A stretch of DNA of 64,000 bases from positions 4,794,001 to 4,858,000 of the forward strand of contig NZ_CP018319.1 of assembly GCF_001952935.1 (NCBI RefSeq), given 5' to 3'. The stretch comes from Pseudomonas frederiksbergensis. GTDB taxonomy: Bacteria; Pseudomonadota; Gammaproteobacteria; Pseudomonadales; Pseudomonadaceae. The translations under genes and the position numbers were made by a program. The notes beneath the pieces were generated by a model. The model was not told where the DNA came from and ran no database searches. It saw only the letters and a list, made by a program, of their open reading frames with translations. This document shows, piece by piece, positions 25,517-32,824 of the stretch (position 1 is its first letter; each line of letters opens with the position of its first letter).

Positions 25517-26356
25517 ATGCAAACCCCCATCTCATCAGCAAAGGCGAGCGTCGGGCTCGGTTTGCGTCGCGGTTTAATGAAGGACCTTCAGGCAGCCCGT
25601 GCGGGCGATTTCGATTTTCTGGAAGTTGCGCCGGAGAACTGGATCGGTATCGGTGGCGCTCATGGCCATGCGCTGCGAGCCCTGGCCGAGCGCTATCCGT
25701 TGTCCTGTCACGGCTTGTCCCTGTCATTGGGCGGCCCGGCACCGCTGGACGTCGGCTTTGTGCAGGAAGTCCGGGTTTTCCTCGATCACTACAAGGTGCC
25801 GCTGTACAGCGAGCACTTGAGCTACTGCAGCGATGACGGTCACCTTTACGACCTGCTGCCGCTACCCTTTACCGAAGAAGCGGTGCATCACGTCGCCGCG
25901 CGAATTCGCCAGGCCCAGGACATTCTTGGTCGGCGCCTGGCGGTGGAGAACGTTTCCTACTACGCCGCGCCACAGCAAGACATGGACGAGCTGACCTTCA
26001 CCAACGCGGTATTGCGCGAGGCCGATTGCGACCTGCTGCTGGACGTCAACAACGTCTACGTCAACTCGATCAATCACGGTTTCGATCCGCAGGCCTTTCT
26101 GGCCGGCATCGATTCGGCCCGGGTGGTGGCCATGCACGTGGCCGGGCACTTCGATGAGTCCGACACCTTGAAAATCGACACCCATGGCGCCTCGGTGAAA
26201 CCGGTGGTCTGGTCGTTGCTGACCGAGGCTTACGCTCGCTTCGGCGCGCAGCCGACGCTGCTGGAACGGGATTTCAACTTTCCGGCATTTTCCGAACTGC
26301 TGGCCGAATTGCAGACCATTCGCCGCCTGCAAACCGAGGGGGTGAAGCGTGGATAA
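25517..26356 (+). CDS. DUF692-family MNIO enzyme (BufB-like)
   Basis: This 279-residue TIM-barrel protein of the DUF692/MNIO family contains FLEVAPENWIG, SLSLGG, SEHLSYC, ENVSYY, DVNNVYVNSINHG and MHVAGH, which supply the histidine and acidic ligands of a multinuclear iron site. Family members modify cysteine residues of ribosomal peptides such as bufferins and methanobactin precursors. The ATG at 25517 gives the conserved start. It overlaps the DUF2063 gene by 8 bp. No precursor peptide gene is adjacent, so its substrate must be encoded elsewhere. Confidence 0.85.
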   Translation: MQTPISSAKASVGLGLRRGLMKDLQAARAGDFDFLEVAPENWIGIGGAHGHALRALAERYPLSCHGLSLSLGGPAPLDVGFVQEVRVFLDHYKVPLYSEHLSYCSDDGHLYDLLPLPFTEEAVHHVAARIRQAQDILGRRLAVENVSYYAAPQQDMDELTFTNAVLREADCDLLLDVNNVYVNSINHGFDPQAFLAGIDSARVVAMHVAGHFDESDTLKIDTHGASVKPVVWSLLTEAYARFGAQPTLLERDFNFPAFSELLAELQTIRRLQTEGVKRG

Positions 26357-27104
26357 GCCGAGTCTGTTTCAGCAGCAAAACACCCTGGGCCTTTACCTGC
26401 GCGATCCCGATCATTGCGCGCCACCGGCCGGGATGGACGTGACGCGGGCGCAGGTTTACCGCGACCTGATTTTCGCGAACCTGTCGTCATTGCTCAGCGG
26501 GACCTTTCCGGTGCTGATCAAGATTGTCGGTGATGAACACTGGCGTTCACTGGTACGGATTTTCCTGCGCGACTACCGCGCGCGCACGCCGAAATTCGGC
26601 GAGATCGCCAAGGAGTTCGTCGAATTCCTGGCCTCGGAACCCCAAGCGTTGAGCGAAGGGGCGTGGCCGCCGTTCATGGTCGAGCTGGCGCATTACGAGT
26701 GGGTCGAGATGGCGCTGCAACAATCCGAGGCCGAACCGTTGCCGCTGAGCGATGCCGGGATGTTGCTGGACCAACCGTTGCAGGTTTCGCCGCTGGCCTG
26801 GCCGTTGGCGTACGCCTGGCCGGTGCAATTGGTGGGGCCGGATTATCAACCGCAGACATCGCCGGCTCAGCCGACATTGCTGTTGGTGCGTAGGGCGGAA
26901 GACTGGAGTGTGAAGTTTTCTGCATTGAGCCCGTTGGCCTGGCGGTTGTTGCAGCGCATTGAGGAATTTCCTCAACTGGACGGACGTGAACAGCTGCAAG
27001 GATTGGCGCTGGAGGCGGGGATGGCTGGAGCGCCGGAATTTATGGACAGTGGGACAGCGTTGTTGCAGCAGATGCATGAAGAAGGTGTGGTGGGCTTGGC
27101 ATGA
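26349..27104 (+). CDS. DUF2063 family protein (BufC-like partner)
   Basis: This 251-residue protein has an N-terminal DUF2063 domain (about 1-100, LGLYLRDPDHCAPPAGM, VYRDLIFANLSSLLSGTFPVL). In characterised systems this partner delivers the precursor peptide to the MNIO enzyme. The GTG start at 26349 lies inside the end of the DUF692 gene, so translation is coupled. Its TGA stop is formed at the edge of a truncated long repeat (TGATCGTTCCC). Older annotations call the domain a putative DNA-binding domain, which I do not follow. Confidence 0.8.
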   Translation: MDKPSLFQQQNTLGLYLRDPDHCAPPAGMDVTRAQVYRDLIFANLSSLLSGTFPVLIKIVGDEHWRSLVRIFLRDYRARTPKFGEIAKEFVEFLASEPQALSEGAWPPFMVELAHYEWVEMALQQSEAEPLPLSDAGMLLDQPLQVSPLAWPLAYAWPVQLVGPDYQPQTSPAQPTLLLVRRAEDWSVKFSALSPLAWRLLQRIEEFPQLDGREQLQGLALEAGMAGAPEFMDSGTALLQQMHEEGVVGLA

Positions 27105-27155
27105 TCGTTCCCGCGCAGAGTGTTTGATCGCTGACCGCTGACCGCTGACCGCTGA
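27102..27155. repeat. Truncated long-repeat end plus a 7 bp tandem array
   Basis: TGATCGTTCCCGCG is a broken end of the long repeat family. It is followed by almost four tandem copies of CGCTGAC (27129-27155), which run into the next full repeat. The array looks like slippage next to repeat insertion. Confidence 0.7.
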
Positions 27156-27266
27156 TCGTTCCCACGCTCCGCGTGGGAATGCCTCAAGGGACGCTCCGCG
27201 TTCCAGCTCTCGAAAGGGACGCAGAGCGTCCCGGGCTGCATTCCCACGCGGAGCGTGGGAACGATC
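27154..27266. repeat. Long intergenic repeat, copy 7 (GATCGTTCCC family)
   Basis: This full copy has terminal inverted repeats and lies between the converging DUF2063 and sensor kinase genes. Confidence 0.85.
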
Positions 27267-27308
27267 AGCGCCGCGGTGTGGGCCCGATCAGCGTCTCGAC
27301 GAGAGCGA

Positions 27309-28703
27309 TCAAGCGGGGGAAATCAAGTGTTGCTGGCAGTCCAGCACCAACCGTGCACCGCCGAGTTCACTGGTGCCGACTTCAAGCGTAAACCCATGCA
27401 AGCTGACAATCGCCGCAACGATCGACAGCCCCAACCCAAACCCGCTTTTCTGGTTGCCGCCCTCGGCACGATAGAAGCGCTGGAACACCGCCTCTCGTTC
27501 GGCCATCGGAATGCCAGGGCCCGAATCGAGCACTTCGATCCGCGTAAATCCCCCCTCATTGACCCCCCGCAAAATCACCTCGCCACCCGGAGGCGTGAAC
27601 TTGATTGAGTTGCTCAGCAGGTTCGCTATCGCCTCAAACAACAATGCTCGATCACCGTTCAGCGAAGGTAACGACGTCGGCAGTTGCAGCTTGAAAACCA
27701 GCTCGCCTTCTTCCGCCAACGGCAGATAAAAGTCGTGCAGCTCTTGCAGCAACGGCAGCGGATCCAGCTGCACAAAACCCGAGCGGCGCTGACGATCTTC
27801 CAGCTCGGATATCCGCAGCAACCCTCGAAAGCGCGCCATCAAGGTGTCCGCTTCACCGAGCACCGAGTCCAGTTGCACCGCCAGCGTCGAACCCTCATCA
27901 GCCTGTTGCTGAATCCGGTACAGCTGTGCCCGCAGGCGCGTTAGCGGTGTGCGCAGGTCGTGGGCGATGTTGTCGCAGACGCCCTTGACCTCGTTCATCA
28001 AGCGTTCGATACGTTCGAGCATGGCGTTGACGATGGCGGCGAGCATGTCCAGCTCATCGCGGCGATCGGACAATGGCAGGCGGCGGGTGAGGTCGCCGGC
28101 GACGATGGCTTCGGCACTGGCCTGGATCGCACGAATCCGCCGCAACGGACGCCGCCGCAACAGGTGCCAACCGGCGATGCCGGGCAGGATGGTCAGCGTC
28201 ACACCCCAGAGCAGCGCGTGCAGAATGATCCGGGTCACGGCAAACAACGAACCGTTATCCCGCACCAGCACCAGCCAGCGACCGTCCTTTGTCTGGGTCG
28301 CTACTGCGTCGCAGCTGTCGGCGGGCAGGCTTGGGTCGTCAGAATCGGCGCAGTCGCCGAGCATGTGAATCTTGCCATCCAGCGGCAGGCCTTTGGGCAT
28401 GTGACGCAGCGCACCGCCGAGGTAGCGGTGCTGAGCATCGAACAGGCCATAAGCGTCGATGCCGCGAATGTCGAAGGTCATGCTGACGGCGAGGGCGTCG
28501 GCCAATTGCTCGCCCTGAAAGTGCGAAAACAAATGCTGGCGTTGCATCAGGGAGTGTTTGGCCAGGTTGTCCAGGTAGGTGGAAACCTCGTAGTACATGA
28601 CCCCCATGAGAATCCCGCTCCAGAGCACGAACAGCGAACTGTAGAGCGCCAGCAAACGGCTGCTGGACGAACGCCAGCCGTTAGAGGGGTTCAGCAATGA
28701 CAT
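27309..28703 (-). CDS. Two-component sensor histidine kinase
   Basis: This 464-residue inner-membrane kinase has two membrane helices (about 18-38 and 160-180) flanking a periplasmic sensor of roughly 120 residues. A HAMP linker follows, then HisKA with the phosphorylated histidine in CDNIAHDLRTPLTRL. The ATPase domain has the N box NLLSNSIKFT, G1 DSGPGIP and G2 GFGLGLSI. The sensor contains two cysteines that could pair. The ATG at 28703 has GAGG upstream and lies inside the response regulator gene, whose start is upstream. The signal is unknown. Confidence 0.85.
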   Translation of the reverse strand: MSLLNPSNGWRSSSSRLLALYSSLFVLWSGILMGVMYYEVSTYLDNLAKHSLMQRQHLFSHFQGEQLADALAVSMTFDIRGIDAYGLFDAQHRYLGGALRHMPKGLPLDGKIHMLGDCADSDDPSLPADSCDAVATQTKDGRWLVLVRDNGSLFAVTRIILHALLWGVTLTILPGIAGWHLLRRRPLRRIRAIQASAEAIVAGDLTRRLPLSDRRDELDMLAAIVNAMLERIERLMNEVKGVCDNIAHDLRTPLTRLRAQLYRIQQQADEGSTLAVQLDSVLGEADTLMARFRGLLRISELEDRQRRSGFVQLDPLPLLQELHDFYLPLAEEGELVFKLQLPTSLPSLNGDRALLFEAIANLLSNSIKFTPPGGEVILRGVNEGGFTRIEVLDSGPGIPMAEREAVFQRFYRAEGGNQKSGFGLGLSIVAAIVSLHGFTLEVGTSELGGARLVLDCQQHLISPA

Positions 28704-29364
28704 AACCCGAGCCTCGCACGGTCCGAATCAGTGGGACATTGCCTGGCGGGTCGATCTTCTTGCGCAACCGGCCGATGTGCACGTCGATCAGGTTGGTGCC
28801 GGGGTCGAAGTGGTAACCCCAGACCTCTTCGAAAATCATCATCCGCGACAGGATCTGCCCGGTGTTGCGCATCAGGAACTCCAGCAACTTGTACTCGGTG
28901 GGCAACAGCGTCAGCAACTGACCGTCGCGGCTGGCTTCATGGCTGATCAGGTTCAGCTCCAGATCCGCCACCCGCAACGTGGTGGCCTTGGCGGTCACGG
29001 TGTTCTGCCGGCGCAGCAGGACTTCGACCCGGGCAGCCATTTCATCGGTGGCGAACGGTTTGGTCAGGTAATCGTCACCGCCCGCCCGCAAGCCGCGCAC
29101 ACGCTCATCGACGTCGGAGAGGGCGCTGATCATCAGGATCGGCGTGACCACACCCATGGTCCGCAACGTGGTGACTATCGCCAGGCCATCGAGCTCCGGG
29201 AGCATGCGATCAAGGGTGATCAAGTCATAGTTGCCGCTGACCGCGCGTGCCAGGCCTTCGCGGCCGTTGTCGACCCAATCCACGTCGAGGCCGTGGCTGC
29301 TCAATTCGGCGACGATTTCCCGGGCGGTCACGGCGTCGTCTTCGATGGTCAAGATGCGGGTCAT
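28681..29364 (-). CDS. OmpR-family response regulator
   Basis: This 227-residue regulator has a receiver domain with phosphoacceptor D52 (LITLDRMLPELDG), acidic pair D9/D10 and K102 (YLTKPFA), plus an OmpR/PhoB winged helix (RTVRGSGYVI at the end). It overlaps the kinase gene by 23 bp. The ATG at 29364 gives the conserved MTRILTIEDD start; a second in-frame ATG at 29394 would add ten residues. It is divergent from the membrane protein gene at 29669, a possible target. Confidence 0.85.
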   Translation of the reverse strand: MTRILTIEDDAVTAREIVAELSSHGLDVDWVDNGREGLARAVSGNYDLITLDRMLPELDGLAIVTTLRTMGVVTPILMISALSDVDERVRGLRAGGDDYLTKPFATDEMAARVEVLLRRQNTVTAKATTLRVADLELNLISHEASRDGQLLTLLPTEYKLLEFLMRNTGQILSRMMIFEEVWGYHFDPGTNLIDVHIGRLRKKIDPPGNVPLIRTVRGSGYVIAEPL

Positions 29365-29668
29365 AGGGCGGGCCTGATTAGGAGTGCTCAACATTGAACG
29401 GCATTTTGCCAAGAAATGACCGCAGGCTTTCTAAATAAAACTTCATGTGAAACGAAAGGGATTTTTCCATTGAAAACACCGATCCCGGTCAGTGCATAAA
29501 ACCCGCCGATACAGAGAGTTCCTTGCAAAATGCAAGGCCATTGAAAGTTCAAACTTTATAACTTATTGAAAACCAAAGATTTATTAAACGTCGGCGACTG
29601 GCACGGTGACTGCACTTGCTCCCTTGAAGAGTTGTAACACCATCTTTCCTGCCTGGAGCGATATCACA
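29365..29668. other. AT-rich divergent promoter region
   Basis: These 304 bp between the response regulator and the membrane protein gene are distinctly AT-rich at about 29430-29590, unlike the surrounding DNA, which suits strong or stress-type promoters. A sigma-54-like element lies at 29599-29614. No gene is visible. Confidence 0.5.
29599..29614 (+). promoter_or_regulatory. Candidate sigma-54 promoter element
   Basis: TGGCACGGTGACTGCA matches the -24/-12 pattern TGGCAC-N5-TTGCA with one mismatch (CTGCA). It ends 54 bp before the ATG of the membrane protein gene. No enhancer-binding site was identified. Confidence 0.3.
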
Positions 29669-30607
29669 ATGAATAGATCCTCTGATGGTTTCTATCCGGC
29701 CCTCGAAGAAACGAGCACGGTCTCTGGCGTGTCCTGGGGCGCGATCTTCGCGGGGGCCGCTGCGGCGGCGGCGTTGTCGCTGATCCTCGTGTTGCTCGGC
29801 TTTGGCCTGGGTTTTTCGGCGGTATCGCCGTGGGCCAATGAAGGGGTGAGCGCCAAGGGCCTGGGCATTTCAACGATTGTCTGGCTGGCCGCTACGCAAA
29901 TCGTGGCGTCCGGGCTGGGCGGTTACATCGCCGGTCGTCTGCGGGTGAAGTGGGCGTACATGCACGGTGATGAGGTTTACTTCCGTGACACTGCCCATGG
30001 CTTCCTGGCCTGGTGCGTGGCGACGCTGGTGACGGCGATGCTGTTGGTCGGTTCGGTCAGCAACATCATCGGCGGTGGCGTGCAGGCCGGGGCGAGTGTG
30101 GTTGGCGGGGCTGCGAGTGCCGCGACTCAAGCAGCCGGTACGGCTGTCGGCAACGCAGACAATGATCAGTATGGATACTTCGTCGACAGTCTGTTCCGCG
30201 ATGATCGTCCGGCAGCAGTCAGTGATGACGCTGTTCGAGGCACCGTGACACGCATCTTCGTGCGCAGCCTGAGGAACAACGGTCAACTGGCTGCCGAAGA
30301 CCGCATCTACCTGGCGCAACTGGTGGCCCAGCGGACCAACCTTACCCAAGCGGACGCAGAACGTCGCGTTGATGAAGTGTATGCCCGCACGCAAAAAGCC
30401 GTGGCCGACGCCAAACTCGCCGCCCAGGAAGCTGCCGACACTGCCGCCAAAGTCGCGGCCTGGACGTCGCTGTGGATGTTCATTGCGCTGCTGATCGGTG
30501 CGTTTTTCGCCAGCCTAGCTGCCACCTTTGGCGGCCGTCGTCGGGATGCGGTCGAGTACATCGAAACCGACACTTACGTGACCAACACTTCCACCCCAGT
30601 TCGCTAA
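29669..30607 (+). CDS. Membrane protein of unknown function
   Basis: This 312-residue protein has hydrophobic segments near residues 22-55, 72-95, 110-150 and 260-285, with a soluble alanine- and glutamine-rich central stretch (about 160-260) that looks helical. The short N-terminus (MNRSSDGFYPALEETSTVSG) is cytoplasmic or exposed. Function is not recognisable. The ATG at 29669 has GGAG upstream. It is followed 15 bp later by the 23-residue peptide gene, and the pair is divergent from the two-component genes. Confidence 0.75.
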   Translation: MNRSSDGFYPALEETSTVSGVSWGAIFAGAAAAAALSLILVLLGFGLGFSAVSPWANEGVSAKGLGISTIVWLAATQIVASGLGGYIAGRLRVKWAYMHGDEVYFRDTAHGFLAWCVATLVTAMLLVGSVSNIIGGGVQAGASVVGGAASAATQAAGTAVGNADNDQYGYFVDSLFRDDRPAAVSDDAVRGTVTRIFVRSLRNNGQLAAEDRIYLAQLVAQRTNLTQADAERRVDEVYARTQKAVADAKLAAQEAADTAAKVAAWTSLWMFIALLIGAFFASLAATFGGRRRDAVEYIETDTYVTNTSTPVR

Positions 30608-30622
30608 ACCAGGAGAACTACC

Positions 30623-30694
30623 ATGCGCTCATTACTGCTGTTCTTTCTCGGCGTACCGATCCCGATCATCATCCTGATCGCCCTGTTCATGTGA
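30623..30694 (+). CDS. Small hydrophobic membrane peptide (23 residues)
   Basis: A 24-codon frame has AGGAG correctly placed before the ATG at 30623 and a TGA stop at 30692. The peptide begins MRSLLLFF and contains the proline pair GVPIPIIIL in an almost wholly hydrophobic sequence, enough for one membrane helix. A strong terminator follows 23 bp downstream, so it is the last gene of a two-gene unit with the membrane protein. It is too short for most gene finders. Confidence 0.7.
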   Translation: MRSLLLFFLGVPIPIIILIALFM

Positions 30695-30717
30695 CTTGGG
30701 TTGGGGCACAGGTCTTT

Positions 30718-30750
30718 GCCGCTTCTGCCTTGGGTGGAAGCGGCGTTTTT
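30718..30750 (+). terminator. Intrinsic terminator after the small peptide gene
   Basis: An 8 bp stem (GCCGCTTC with GAAGCGGC) with an 11-base loop is followed by GTTTTT. It closes the two-gene unit that starts at 29669. Confidence 0.85.
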
Positions 30751-30794
30751 GTGTAATCGGGACTGACCTTGACTTTGATGTCGACTGTCATTGC

Positions 30795-30875
30795 GCTATC
30801 GCGAGCAGGCTCGCTCCCACAGTAGATCTGAGCGACACAGATCAAATGTGGGAGTGAGCCTGCTCGCGATGAGGG
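30795..30875. repeat. REP pair (BIME)
   Basis: This inverted pair of REP units (ATCGCGAGCAGGCTCGCTCC and its mirror ending GCCTGCTCGCGAT) is separated by about 25 bp. It lies between the terminator and the converging GST gene. Confidence 0.85.
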
Positions 30876-30898
30876 CATATCGGACACAACAAATCCAT

Positions 30899-31510
30899 CT
30901 ACTCAATTGGCGTACTGACAAAACCCTCAAGCCCTTCGGCATACGCGGTAAACGCACTGATCTGTGGAAAGCGATTTTCATCCACCTGATCCGGCACCAC
31001 CAGATGCGTGAAACTCCAGGCCACCGCCAACGTAATCCCGTCTTGAGCAATCGTCCCGTCAGTCTTCAGCGGCTGCATTTCCAGCTCGCGCTCCAGCGCC
31101 GAATAGGCGGCCGCCAATTGTCCTTCGACCCGCTCCACCCACGGTTCAAACTGAATCTCCGCTGGCCGCAGATTGCGTTCGTAGTAGAGCTGTACGGACT
31201 TTTCACACGCCGCCAACGCCAGGCCGATCAGGCGCAACGAGCGCAAGCGTTGATCGAGATCGTCGGGCATCAGGCTCTTGCCGGGTCCGGCCAAGGCTTC
31301 CAGGTATTCGATGATCAGCGTCGAGTCGATCAACACCTCACCGTCGTCCAGCACCAGGGTAGGCGCCTTGACCACCGGGTTGATCTGTTGGAATTGCTCG
31401 AAATGCCGAAACACCGAGACCGGCTGGTGTTCCAGGTCTATCCCCAAGCATTTGGCAGAAATGGCGACGCGCCGCACATAGGGCGAATCCAGCATGCCGA
31501 TCAGCTTCAT
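30899..31510 (-). CDS. Glutathione S-transferase family protein
   Basis: This 203-residue protein has the GST layout: a thioredoxin-like N-terminal domain (MKLIGMLDSPYVRRVAISAKCLGI, VVKAPTLVLDDGEVLIDSTLIIEYLE with the cis-proline and glutathione-binding serine) and an all-helical C-terminal domain. The SPYVRR motif is typical of beta/zeta-like bacterial forms. The substrate is unknown. It is transcribed alone and ends near the REP pair. The ATG at 31510 starts the conserved first strand. Confidence 0.85.
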   Translation of the reverse strand: MKLIGMLDSPYVRRVAISAKCLGIDLEHQPVSVFRHFEQFQQINPVVKAPTLVLDDGEVLIDSTLIIEYLEALAGPGKSLMPDDLDQRLRSLRLIGLALAACEKSVQLYYERNLRPAEIQFEPWVERVEGQLAAAYSALERELEMQPLKTDGTIAQDGITLAVAWSFTHLVVPDQVDENRFPQISAFTAYAEGLEGFVSTPIE

Positions 31511-31589
31511 TTAACCGCTCCTCCTTCAGATGTCCGTTTCAGGACGGACTACCTTAGCTGAGGTTCAGCGACCTGCAACTGGCGCCGGG

Positions 31590-32510
31590 CTAATCCTCGA
31601 AGCCGACCTGTTCGTGAATCTCATCGACCTTCAATTCAAGGCGATAGGCCACGGCAATAAACAGCGCCTGGCATAAACACAGTGTGGCACTCAGGGAACG
31701 GAAGGCAAACGAGCTGCCTTCGTTGACCAGCAGCACCGTGTTGGCGCGCTTGGCCAAGGGCGAGAGGTTGCTGTCGGTGATGATCAGGGTTTTAGCCTGG
31801 TTGTGTTGGGCAATACGCAGGCAGTGCTGGGTTTCCTTGCCATAGGGCGTGAAACTGATGGCGATCACCAGGTCATTGGCGCGCACGCTGCGCATCTGCT
31901 CGCGGTAGCTGCCGCCGAGCCCCGAGACCAGATGAATGCGCTTGTTGGTGTGTTGCAGGTTGTAGACCAGGTAATCGGCCACCGCGAACGAACGGCGCAC
32001 CCCGACCACGTAGATGTTGTCGGCATTTACCACCAGGTCGACAGCCTTGTCGAAGGCCTGGTCATCGAGTTCCAGCCCCAGCCGTTCAATGCCTGACAGG
32101 GTCGCATTGATGCACTCGCGCGCCAGGTCGCCGCCGCTGGCCTTCTGCGACTTGTTGGCAATCATGCTGCGAATGCGCTGCTGGTAGTTCTGCACCGGCG
32201 TGGTCTTGTGGGTATAGGCCTCGCGGAACAGTGCCTGCATTTCGCTGAAGCCGCTGAAGCCGAAACGCTGGGAAAACCGCACGATCGCCGACGGGTGCAC
32301 TTCGCACTCGCGGGCGATGTCGCTGATGCGGTCGACCATGATCCGGTCGCTCTGCTGGCTCATGTAGCTGGCGATGCGCTTGAGCTGGCGCGGCAGGCTT
32401 TCGTATTCGTTGGTGATCAGTTGCAGCAGACGCTCGGCGTTGATCGGAGGGCTGGCGAGATCGCTGTCGGGCGTGCTCTCGGTCGTCGCCGGCTGATCGG
32501 TGCGGGTCAT
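31590..32510 (-). CDS. iolR: RpiR-family regulator of inositol genes (IolR type)
   Basis: This 306-residue regulator has an N-terminal RpiR helix-turn-helix (about 60-105, ISDIARECEVHPSAIVRFSQRFGF) and a C-terminal SIS domain (about 150-290). Proteobacterial inositol loci are typically repressed by an RpiR-type IolR whose ligand is a phosphorylated pathway intermediate. It is divergent from iolC, and two candidate operators lie between. The ATG at 32510 has AAGGA seven bases upstream; the longer frame only extends into the promoter region. Confidence 0.85.
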   Translation of the reverse strand: MTRTDQPATTESTPDSDLASPPINAERLLQLITNEYESLPRQLKRIASYMSQQSDRIMVDRISDIARECEVHPSAIVRFSQRFGFSGFSEMQALFREAYTHKTTPVQNYQQRIRSMIANKSQKASGGDLARECINATLSGIERLGLELDDQAFDKAVDLVVNADNIYVVGVRRSFAVADYLVYNLQHTNKRIHLVSGLGGSYREQMRSVRANDLVIAISFTPYGKETQHCLRIAQHNQAKTLIITDSNLSPLAKRANTVLLVNEGSSFAFRSLSATLCLCQALFIAVAYRLELKVDEIHEQVGFED

Positions 32511-32683
32511 AAGAAATCCTTCTGGCTTGTTCTTATGGGGACGACAGAGAGCGTCATCCCCTGACAATAGGTTGGCTGTGCGCAGTCTACAGGGTAGGCC
32601 GGAAAAAAATCTTGAGCTTGCGGTCAGTACGAGTTGTGCTGAAACGATGCACTGCCCCTGGAGCACCTGTGGCCAAGTTTATT

Positions 32684-32697
32684 GGAAAAAATATTCC
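32684..32697. promoter_or_regulatory. Candidate IolR operator 1 (GGAA-N6-TTCC)
   Basis: GGAA, six A/T bases, then TTCC: an exact match to the GGAA-N6-TTCC pattern I recall for the RpiR-type IolR of Sinorhizobium. It lies between iolR and iolC, 174 bp upstream of iolR and 128 bp upstream of iolC, in AT-rich DNA. Confidence 0.55.
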
Positions 32698-32712
32698 ACG
32701 TAAAAATTATTT

Positions 32713-32726
32713 GGAATAATTATTGA
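32713..32726. promoter_or_regulatory. Candidate IolR operator 2 (GGAA-N6-TTGA)
   Basis: GGAATAATTATTGA keeps one perfect half-site and the same N6 spacing as the first operator, 29 bp downstream of it. The spacing is close to three helical turns, suggesting cooperative binding. Confidence 0.35.
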
Positions 32727-32824
32727 TTGTTCGACCCCGGACGTTTTAGTCTGCATCCCACCAAGAGAGTGTTCGGCGCGGCCATCGCCCCGAACGCAGG
32801 CTGATAAAAATAACAGGAGCCAGC

